In this document: positions 55,801 through 64,000 of the stretch, one piece after another
Position numbering within the stretch: the stretch's first letter is position 1
How the letters are laid out: each line of letters starts with the position of its first letter
Source: Pyrenopolyporus hunteri
Lineage: Eukaryota; Ascomycota; Sordariomycetes; Xylariales; Hypoxylaceae
Length of the DNA: 64,000 nucleotides
NCBI GenBank assembly: GCA_902806595.1
Contig: CADCXC010000003.1
Coordinates: 434,001 to 498,000 of the forward strand
Direction: 5' to 3'
Translations under genes and position numbers: made by a program
Notes under the pieces: model-generated
What the model was told of the DNA's origin: nothing
Databases searched by the model: none
Seen by the model: the letters and a program-made list of their open reading frames with translations, nothing else

Positions 55801-58756
55801 TTTTATATATAAATACATTTTTAATATTATTAAAATATATATTAAAACGGTTTATATTTTTAAAATATAATAAAAACGATATATTTAACGATATAATTTA
55901 AAACGTAATAAATTTAAACGATATAAATACGTAAACAATATTTAAATTTTATTATTTTACGTTATCGTTAAATCGAATAATATAACGTTTTATTATTTCG
56001 ATATTTAAAAATATATGTAAATATAATCGTTATAAAACTTTAAATTAAAATTTACCGTTAAATAAAATTTCGACTACTTTTATATCCGACATAATACTTT
56101 AAAATACACTAACGTATCGATCGTTAAAATAAAACGTAATATCGTATAAAATATCGTAAATCGTAAAATTAAAAACGTCGATTACGATTATCGCGTAAAA
56201 CGCCGTTTAATTTACGAATATATTTACTACGTTTTAACCGTTAACTTCGCCGTAAATAATAAAATAATAATTTAAAATAATAATCGATAATTTTTCGTCG
56301 TTTTTATTATTTTTTTAAATATATTAAATATCGTAATTTTATTTATCGTCGTCATTACTATTTCCTCGTATATCGATTCTTTCGTAATTAAATAAAAATT
56401 AATTATAATTTTCGTTAATATTTTTAAAATCGAAGTTTCGTTTTTATACGTAACATCGTTAATTTATACGTTTACTTCGTCGTTTTAAAATAAAATATTT
56501 TATAAATTAACATTTCGTTTTACCGTATATAAAATACCTTTTTTAACGTTACGATCCTTTAATACGTTATAAAACTTCGCCGTATAATCGAAATTAATTT
56601 TTATTATTACGATAAATTCGATTAATTTAATATTAATTCGATACTTTTTAATTATAATTTATATTATATAATTTAATATAATATATTATATCGATAATAA
56701 CTCGAAAATTTAAATAAATACCATCGAATATATTTAATTATCGAAAAATTATAACGTAAAAAATAAAATATTTTTATACGATAATTATAATACCTTTTTT
56801 AAAATTATAATTAACTACGTAATTAATAATTAATTTTTTTTAAATACGTTAAATCTTTTCGATTAATAATTTCATTTAAATAAATAAATTTTTATTAAAA
56901 TTTTTTTTTATAATTAAAAATATTATCGTTTAACGCTACTTAATTATATATATTTATTAATTTTTTAATAAATAAAAATACGTTTTCGTACGTTTAATTA
57001 TATTTTAAAAAATATAATTTATATCGATTAATTAATCGTAATAATATTATTATACTCGTTTTTTTAACATCGTTAAATATACATTAACATATATATATTC
57101 CCTAACTTTAACTTTATAATATAAATTTTTAAAAACTTTAATTTTCTCGTTTATAATATCGTATTTATTACTTTTAAACTTATAATCGTCGTTATTATAC
57201 ATTTTAACGAAATTAATAAAAATACATAACAAATTAAAATTTATCGAATATTAATATATTTATTAAATTAATTATAAACGATATAATAATTATAAATTTT
57301 ATTATTATTATAAAATAATATAACGTTATTAATTAAATTAATATTATAATTATAATTATATTAATTATTATATCGATTATTATTAAAAAATAACATTATA
57401 TTATTAATCGATTTATTATTAAAAGATAATAAAAATAATAAGTTATTATTAATCGAATTATTATTAAACCGATTATTATATTATAAAGTTTTAAAATTAT
57501 TTCGATAATTATATTATAATATTTTTCGTATCGTTAAATATTATAAATATTATTACGATAATTTTAAAAATTATTAACTATTTTAATTACGATTAATTTA
57601 AAGGTTTTTAATCGATTAAAAAGACATGTTTTTACTAAAATTTTCGTAAAAAAATAAAATTACTTTTATTAATAAATTCGTTAAATTATTTTTTAATTAT
57701 TTCCTTAACGATATTTTTTAAAAATAATGGAAATTTAATAATTTTAATTATTTTTATTAATCTTTTAATATAAATACGAACGTTTTTAATATATACGTTA
57801 TATTTTTATAAATAATCGATTTTTTTAATACGTAATTATTTAATTATATATTAAAATTATTCTTCGTTTTAATTATCGAAATTTTTTTTAAATCGTCGTT
57901 ATAATCGAACGTTAAAAAAATTATTACTATACATCTAAAAATATTCCGTAAAATAAATATTTAAAATTTTTAATTTTATTTTATCGAAATTAAATTTTTT
58001 AAAATTTAAACCCATATAATTTAAATCAATAAAATCCTCCTAAATTTTATTTATTTTTAACATTATATAAGTAAATTTTAATTAATTAATAAGTTTAATA
58101 TTATAACATTTTATCAAAAGTAAAAAAGTTTTTTTTTATTTATATAAAAAAAAAAATTTTAATTATAATTACTTAATAACGATAATCGATATAAAAAAAA
58201 TAAAATAAAATAAAAAAAAATAATAAATAAGTCGATTTAAAAATTTTTTTATAAATAATCGAATCGTTAACATATATACGCTTCGAATTTAATTAATCGA
58301 AAATAAAAATTTATAAAAATTAAAATAACCGTTTTTATATTTAATTAATTATTATTAACGTAAAACGCCTTAAATAATTAATTAAATATAATAATAAAAT
58401 TTTTTATATATAATAAACGCGAATTTATTAACGTTTTTTTATATATCGTATATAAATATTATTTAATATATTATATACGATATATTACGCTTCGAAATTT
58501 TTAAGGTAATATAATTAATTTTACGTTTTTAAAAGTTATTAACGTAAAACGCTTCGAATTTTTAAAAATAATTTAATAATTAATCGCTTTTTTTTTATTA
58601 AAATTTACTCGTTCGATCGAATTTTAATATTTCTTCGAACTAAATTATAATAAAATAAACGGTCTTTTTATATTTTAAACTTTTTTAAATTTATAAACTT
58701 TTTTTTAATAAAAATCTTATTATTTATATTTAATTTATTAATTAAATATTAATTAA

Positions 58757-59026
58757 TATTAAATAATAAAAAGTCATTAATTAATAAACTGAAGGAAAAA
58801 TATTAAATAATAATTTAATATAAAAGTTATAAAAAAAAATTATATTTATTATATTTATTTATATAAAAATATAATCAATTAACTTTACATTAATCGATAT
58901 TTATATATCGTTTTAAAATGTATACCTTAAATCTTCGTTACTTAAAACGACGAGGCATTTAATAAAAATATATTTATCGTTATTATCGCTACGGTAAATT
59001 TTTTAGTATAAAATTATATAATTATA
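58757..59026. repeat. Right LTR (270 bp)
   Basis: Direct repeat of 52619-52888, same length, followed by the ATTAT duplication at 59027-59031. Confidence 0.86.
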
Positions 59027-59267
59027 ATTATAAAATTTTTAAATTTAATCGTTTTATTATATATAAATTTTATAACATTTAAAATTATTATTATTTAACG
59101 ATACGACGTAAATTTTAAATATATTATTTATATACGTAAAATTTATTAAAATACGTTATAATTTAATAATTATAAAACGTTAAAAATTTTAAAATTAATA
59201 AAATATAAAAAAACGTTATAATTAATTAAATTAATTTAATATAATAATACGTTAAATATTTTAAAAT

Positions 59268-59379
59268 ACTTTATAATTATAATAGATTTAACATTTAAAA
59301 AAAATATAATATAACGCATAATGCGGGCTTAATGTATAATTAAACTATAAGACCATGAGTTTTAACGGTTTGGCGGTTT
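59268..59379 (-). repeat. Right terminal inverted repeat of the large element
   Basis: Reverse complement of 52409-52520, with a few transitions and small indels. Confidence 0.82.
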
Positions 59380-59393
59380 CGGGCATTTAGGCC

Positions 59394-59858
59394 AGGGTAG
59401 GCGTGCACCTACAGTAGACGTTCCGTTGAAGGTAGGTAGGTACTTACCTCATCCACGGCATATCGGCACCCCGCGTAGCCCGTTGTCGAGGAATCGTCTT
59501 AGGTAGGTACCTAGGCAGCCTAGGGGGCTGTAACGTTAGGGCTGCATCTACCCCACCTGCCAAGCCACACAGGTACATCAAGCTGTGGCTAGAATTATAT
59601 AATCTCGTGCGGTACGTAAGTACATAGGTACTTATCTCTATGATATATTTTTTTTTCTTTGTTAATGATTTGAATCGCGATAAACTTGTAGGTCAACATT
59701 TTCACCGGGTTTACACATTACATACCAGATTCTATCTACTTACTTTTACCAGCCTCCCTTCGTAGGCTGTTGGATTCTTTGGCCTTTATCCATTCCCTCT
59801 TGAGCAGTTATTGGTCACTCATTTCCATTCCTTGTCATGGCCTGATTTCCTCCAAAAT
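59394..59858. other. Intergenic region with CCTA repeats, leader of the peptidyl-tRNA hydrolase gene
   Basis: Palindromic TAGG/CCTA blocks at 59431-59448 and 59501-59526. A three-codon upstream frame (ATG GCC TGA) sits at 59836-59844, 14 bp before the main ATG. Composition is normal immediately outside the TIR. Confidence 0.45.
59836..59844 (+). promoter_or_regulatory. Minimal upstream reading frame in the pth1 leader
   Basis: ATG-GCC-TGA just before the main start at 59859, in another frame. If the leader includes it, ribosomes would need to reinitiate or scan past it, which could lower translation. Presence is seen; effect is inferred. Confidence 0.35.
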
Positions 59859-60482
59859 ATGTTCAATCCTCGCTTCTTGATCATCAGCCTGGGCAATCAA
59901 GCACCATACTACGAGTGCCTACACTCTGCTGGTCATTTTGCCCTCGCATCGTTACAGAGGCAACTCGGTCCAACTCAACCACCATTCACGTCCGACCGGT
60001 ATGGCAGGAAATCGTGCTTTGCCTCGGCGAGCCACACATATACCATGCTGCAAAGCCCGACCCAGATGAACATATCCGGGCCTTGGGTTGCTAAGGCATG
60101 GAAAGAAATGCTGGATATTCACCAACTGACCCCATCTGAGCTGAGTTTGGTCCTGGTACACGACGACCTGGAAGAGGACCTAGGCGAAGTGAAGATACGA
60201 AAGTGGAAGGCGAGCCATCGGGGGCACAATGGCATCAAGAGTGTGAACGAGAGCATTAGGCCGGATGATTTCCCCGGTACTCGTTGGTCGCGCATATCAA
60301 TCGGCATCGGCAGACCCAAAGCCAGGGATCAACTATCGGTCTCCGATTACGTGTTAAAGAAAATGACCAGATATCAACGGGATATTATTGAAACAGAAGT
60401 TGGCCCGAAGGTGCTTCATTGCTTGCGCAAACTACACCAAGAATGGGAAAACGACTACAACAAGACGGCGGCAAAACTCTGA
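59859..60482 (+). CDS. pth1: Peptidyl-tRNA hydrolase, bacterial-type (Pth1, probably mitochondrial)
   Basis: Intronless, 207 residues from the ATG at 59859. It frees tRNA from prematurely released peptidyl-tRNA. The catalytic set is present: Asn13 in ISLGNQAPYY, His22 in CLHSAGHF (the catalytic His), Asn71 in QMNISGPW, Asp102/103 in LVHDDLEEDLG, and Asn124 in GHNGIKSV. The sequence GTRWSRISIGIGRP is the conserved C-terminal block. The short N-terminus lacks a strong targeting sequence, so the mitochondrial assignment rests on family knowledge. A longer frame upstream of 59859 has no ATG and is not used. It starts 0.47 kb from the RIP-mutated block and appears intact. Confidence 0.88.
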   Translation: MFNPRFLIISLGNQAPYYECLHSAGHFALASLQRQLGPTQPPFTSDRYGRKSCFASASHTYTMLQSPTQMNISGPWVAKAWKEMLDIHQLTPSELSLVLVHDDLEEDLGEVKIRKWKASHRGHNGIKSVNESIRPDDFPGTRWSRISIGIGRPKARDQLSVSDYVLKKMTRYQRDIIETEVGPKVLHCLRKLHQEWENDYNKTAAKL

Positions 60483-60896
60483 CCGGGGCATGCGAAAATC
60501 GGGAGTTCTGTTCTAATGTGCTTCATGAGATACGTAGACAAGGCCCAAGCCAGACCTTTTCGCATGAAGAGGATGCCCACATCACGTTCCGAACGCAGCC
60601 CTCAACAACGCAAGGTTTTCCATAACCACACGTTACAACACGCCTTAGGCCGTCACGTCTAGCTGTATCTACGATCTTTCGGACTCATCTAACCCCACTT
60701 CGAATTACCAACCCATGTCTGGGCCCAAGTTAATCTCGTCACATGTCCCCAAATTTTGAGGGACATAGGAGACGAACCTCCACGGCTAGCAGAAAGTGAT
60801 TAACAGTCACGTAAGCCGCCCCTCGCCGCTTATGAGCCCTTATCGGTAGCGCAGCTACAGCGTCAATGTGGAAGATAATCCTCATGTAGGTATATA
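60483..60896. other. Convergent intergenic region, no feature recognised
   Basis: 3' flanks of pth1 and the bZIP gene. Confidence 0.35.
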
Positions 60897-62102
60897 CTAA
60901 ATATTCCCGCTGACCAATAAAGCCGATACATGATCAGAGCGCCAACGGGGTCCATCTCCAAAACAAATAAAAGTCCTCGACAGTTTCTGAATAAGCGATT
61001 GTAATACCTCTACTAAATAGCTTTCTGCCTTGTTCGAGTCCCAGAGCTCTAAAACACGGTCGAGCTGGTCGGATGATGCGCGGCTTAAGCGTTTGCGAAG
61101 TTCATGCTCAACAGCGATTGGTGACAGCCAAGCTGTCGCGTCCTCCCCCCTTGAGCGATAGTCAGTCAAGACCCGTTCCTGTAACACGAGCGCCGAGTCT
61201 ATTTCGCCAGCTGCGTTATTCCCCTCGATGAAACCGCGGTCGAAAAATTCGCGGCGCGCCTCCGTTAGAGCTATGATATACTGTATATTATGTAAGGGCG
61301 GCGAGTGTTGAACCATGTTCCAAATCATTTCCCTGGCTTCTCTTGCGGCTTGTGGGTTCGTCTTCTCATATAACTTGACCCTCCGGCAGTAGTTGAGCAG
61401 CACCTTGCCGCAACTCCAGAATAACCGAGCTGCGAATGTGGACTTTGCTTTGCCAATATATGGGACGATATCCGAAGGGGGCTGATCCATCCGTATGAAC
61501 CGAAAGCTGTCGACCCAAAAGCCGTAGTCTAGTCTTTGACTTGCCCACCCTATCTCAGTCTTCGGTTCAAATAAGGCCGTCTGCTGATTTTTCAAGATAC
61601 AACCGGCCCAGCCGCTAGTACAGGGAGGTATCGGTATTCCCTGCGTAGCTATCCCCGCTCCGGCTGACGAGGCCCTATTTGCGGATAAAGAATTACACGT
61701 ATTCGAAACCACCGGTGATGGGCCTATGGCAGGCCGTTGGCCCCCCTCGCCGCTACTGAAGCGCTTATTAACTGCTTGTTGGTTAACGCCTGCCGCTTCA
61801 GCTGCCTCCCGAATGACTCGAACCAGTTCGGGACGATCATCTTGACGGGCAGCCTGAAATATCTCCGCGATAGCTGCTTTAAGCCTCTTGCTGTCGTCGC
61901 GCTTTTCTCGTCGCGTCTTGTTCTGACGCTTCCGGAATGCGCGTTGGGCTAGTCTACCGCGCTCGCGTCGTCTCTAAGTCTTTTCATGTTAGCGATGTTT
62001 CTGAGAATCGCGCGAGGAACAAGTGTCCCAATAGGGGCAACCGCTTCTTACGCGCAGTTCTTCTTCCGCCTCTTCTAGTTGCTTCAATCTTTCCGAGTCC
62101 AT
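60897..62102 (-). CDS. bZIP transcription factor with DUF3425 domain
   Basis: Two exons, 62102-62052 and 61973-60897, join in frame to 375 residues. The 78-bp intron has a clear branch site (GCTAAC) and ends ACTTAG, and it precedes the basic region. Basic region: RRRERGRLAQRAFRKRQNKT, with the AxxxFRxR pattern of fungal AP-1-like proteins. The following helix has few heptad leucines, which is usual when bZIP is joined to DUF3425. The C-terminal half (about 110-375) fits DUF3425, with FWVDSFRFIRMDQPPSD and ELRKRLSRASSDQLDRVLEL. These factors regulate stress or metabolic genes in filamentous ascomycetes; the targets of this one are unknown. Confidence 0.84.
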
Positions 62103-64000
62103 CGTAATATCACGGTTGTTCCACTTGGGATTTGGTTTTCTGGTGCAGTCCCATCCAGGGAGATACAATTCTAAGCCTAGGTAGCCGTTTATACGTAATC
62201 GTACGTGGGGAAGAAGCGACGCGATGCGGTACAATCAACGTATGGCCTCTGGAGATTCCGGGAGAATAATCCCTCCGAGCATGTAATATCACCAAGAATT
62301 AGTAAGCCCGAGCAGGTTTTGCGGCACAACCCTTGCTTGGGTCCAGTGTGTGGATGGTTGTCTTAAGATACGACTACGATCACATAAGAGATGAAACATT
62401 CACGCCAACGTATAGCCTAGATGTTCTACTGACTGTATCGTATCAGTTAACGGGCAGCCTCTTATATGAAAGTGCATATTGCTTCTCGGCCATTCCGATC
62501 ACCATTATTATCTTATCAGGTCTCCTAGCCAGAATTAATCAGCGGGGCGGTCCACGAGCCGGTTACAGTAAAGCCACTATTTAATAGAGGGTACGCTAAG
62601 ATTATAGCGCGTTATAGCACATATACCGCTGGAGCACAGATCACTTCACTTTAATTACAGGGCTTTACAACGCGATAAAACATTATGACAGGCGCAACAT
62701 CACCTATCGGGAACTGTTAAGTCATTAAATCGACTACGTAGATTAAATCGTGAAAGGAGGAGGCCTAAAGAAGCGCCATATTGTGTACCTAGGATTTTTA
62801 TTTTTTATTTTTTTATTTTAGTACGAAACTTTTTTAGCGATGCGAGTTATAATACTTTTTACATGGTGTCGCGCTTTTCTTCTAACCATCCTCTATTCCC
62901 ATGTAGTTTCGTCGCCGGTAATAGTTTAGCGTGAAGTCGCCATAGTCACCTACTTATTCCTTAGGTTGAAGATACTCGAAAGACACAATATATGAGTGGT
63001 AATCGAAGTGGTAGTTGGCTTCAATACTTTAAATATTTAAGGGTATAGATTCGTTAGTTTTCGTAGGAGCCTACCTACGCTCTAGAGCCCGCTAGAACTT
63101 TAACGCATACTCTGTTAATCTTGTACATTTAAGTTCTATCTTACGGTTACCACTAAAATATAGTCAATGAATGATCGCCCAACCTAAGTTTTCAAAAGTT
63201 TTCATCTAAGTTAAATCAAATCACTAGTAATTTATCACAGAGTTAGTCAGCGGCCTGTGTAGAGCCATAAGGAGGCCAAAGAGCAACTTTTCAGGATGGA
63301 AACATCCAAAGAGCCCAGGGTCTCAAATATTTTTAGTATAACGGCGTCAACGAGAAGAAAATCCATATTATCCCTCGTACCTAACCCTAAGGTTGCCAGT
63401 ATCTAGGGCCGTATACGCATTACATAACATGAAGGCAATGTGTCAAACATACGTTAAACCCTAAATCTAGGTCGCGGCTCTACTTAAGGTTTATTACGCC
63501 TCAAGATCATAACCAAGTCTCAACACCATAATCGAGTCTCACGATTACAAGCAAGGGACTAGAATTAGGTACGGATGTGATAAAAGAAAATCCATATGAT
63601 GTAGTTTACTAATAACGTAGCCTACCTAAGCCTCTGGACTTAAAATAGTTTTATTTAAACAGTAGGAAAACCTCGACCGGTGGATTAGTTCTCCTTACCC
63701 GATACTTACCATCCGTACTTGTTACCGCTTAGAGGCTCTCGCTATTCGCCCTCGTGCCTTAACGAAACTTAATCGAGTCCCCTCATTAGAGCTAGCAACT
63801 GCCTCACGATGGAAATCCATTAGCCGTTTCCAGCCACTTATTAACCATCAGTAATCGCTTTGACAGTCAAAACAGGCCATCACCCTGTGAAGGCTAGACT
63901 TGATTTCATTTCCATTTGCTTTCTGCTTTGTGGCCTTACGTACCGAGGCGCCTACCTCATGGTACCCAAATAACAGTTCTCCCATATACCCACCTACGTC
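62103..64000. other. Right-edge region, no gene recognised
   Basis: 1.9 kb. Frames at 62110-62295 (-) and 62333-62584 (+) have no domain; the latter has a hydrophobic stretch but AT-rich codon use unlike the neighbours. A T-rich tract lies at 62794-62822. Part of an unseen gene beyond the edge cannot be excluded. Confidence 0.4.

Larger units (their letters stand above)
52619..59026. mobile_element. Nested, RIP-destroyed LTR retrotransposon (6.4 kb)
   Basis: Two direct repeats of exactly 270 bp, 52619-52888 and 58757-59026, flank 5.9 kb of AT-rich sequence. Both begin TATTAAATAATA and end TATATAATTATA, fitting TG...CA ends converted by RIP. The 5 bp before the left copy (ATTAT, 52614-52618) equal the 5 bp after the right copy (59027-59031), an integrase-type target duplication. 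Differences between the copies are almost all transitions. No gag, protease, reverse transcriptase or integrase motif can be read in any frame, so Copia or Gypsy type, and orientation, are undecided. It is inserted inside the TIR element. Confidence 0.85.
52396..59393. mobile_element. RIP-mutated TIR element carrying a nested LTR retrotransposon
   Basis: The outer element has terminal inverted repeats: 52409 onward begins AAACCGCCAAACCGTTAAAA then CTCATGGTCTTATAGT, and the reverse complement of the end at 59379 begins identically. The match continues for about 110 bp (through CCCGCATTAT and TTAAATGTTAAATCTATTAT). Flanks give a possible ATTTA target duplication (left before ACCCAAACC, right after GGTTTCGGGC). 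Without the nested element the outer one is about 558 bp, close to the 596 bp of the small element at 5.48-6.08 kb, whose ends match at 18 of 21 bases. The whole block is very AT-rich with no usable reading frame, while flanks are normal. Superfamily not determined. Confidence 0.8.

Noticed and set aside
54286..57232. Short - strand frames (about 54286-54477 and 57050-57232) in the AT-rich block
   Set aside because: Lys/Asn/Phe/Ile-only translations expected by chance from RIP-mutated DNA; no retroelement motif could be read.
52396..59393. AT-rich block as a centromere or mitochondrial insertion
   Set aside because: It is only 7 kb, has clean terminal inverted repeats and LTRs, and holds no mitochondrial gene sequence I recognise.
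62333..62584. Possible small membrane protein frame
   Set aside because: Only a single hydrophobic stretch, AT-rich codons and no recognised family; could not be supported.

Overview
The window looks like nuclear DNA of a filamentous ascomycete (Pezizomycotina, probably Sordariomycetes; the class is inference). Genes are 1-2 kb, lie on both strands without operons, and are cut by 50-160 bp GT-AG introns. The families fit such a fungus: HET domain, GT15 mannosyltransferase, YTP1, Ctr copper transporter, bZIP with DUF3425, BBE-type oxidase, GH43, fungal lactonase and the BAR protein Hob3/Rvs161. A long AT-only block has the signature of repeat-induced point mutation (RIP). I found no rRNA, tRNA or CRISPR array.

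Left part (1-17.2 kb): aldo/keto reductase (+), membrane-anchored M24 aminopeptidase-like protein (-), a small TIR element (about 5.47-6.09 kb), LURP-one-related protein (+), YTP1-like membrane protein (+), a gene that seems to change reading frame several times (+), secreted PEBP-like protein with a 10-nt exon (+), FMN-dependent alpha-hydroxyacid oxidase (-), and a secreted repeat/cysteine-rich protein (-).

Middle (18-45 kb): a Ctr copper transporter (-) and a ferric/cupric reductase (+) diverge from one 1.2 kb intergenic region, a likely reduce-and-import pair. Then a HET protein (-), ribosome-biogenesis factor Alb1 (+), two Golgi-type glycosyltransferases (GT15 -, GT32-like +), a DUF2293 protein (+), a GNAT acetyltransferase (-), a secreted GH43 arabinanase (-), a single-pass Ser/Thr-rich membrane protein (+), an amino acid permease (-) and a two-HKD phospholipase-D-like protein (-).

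Right part (45-64 kb): a secreted BBE-type FAD sugar oxidase (-) and a secreted lactonase-fold protein (+) diverge, a possible oxidation-then-lactone-hydrolysis pair. Then Hob3/Rvs161 (-, five exons) and a roughly 7 kb AT-rich block (52.4-59.4 kb), which resolves into an LTR retrotransposon with two 270-bp LTRs and a 5-bp duplication, inserted inside a DNA element with terminal inverted repeats. The whole block is RIP-mutated, and most remaining cytosines are in CpG. Beyond it are mitochondrial-type peptidyl-tRNA hydrolase (+), a bZIP/DUF3425 regulator (-) and 1.9 kb with no recognisable gene.

All coordinates with introns come from reading splice sites by eye and checking that the summed exons stay in frame. 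There was no transcript or database support.
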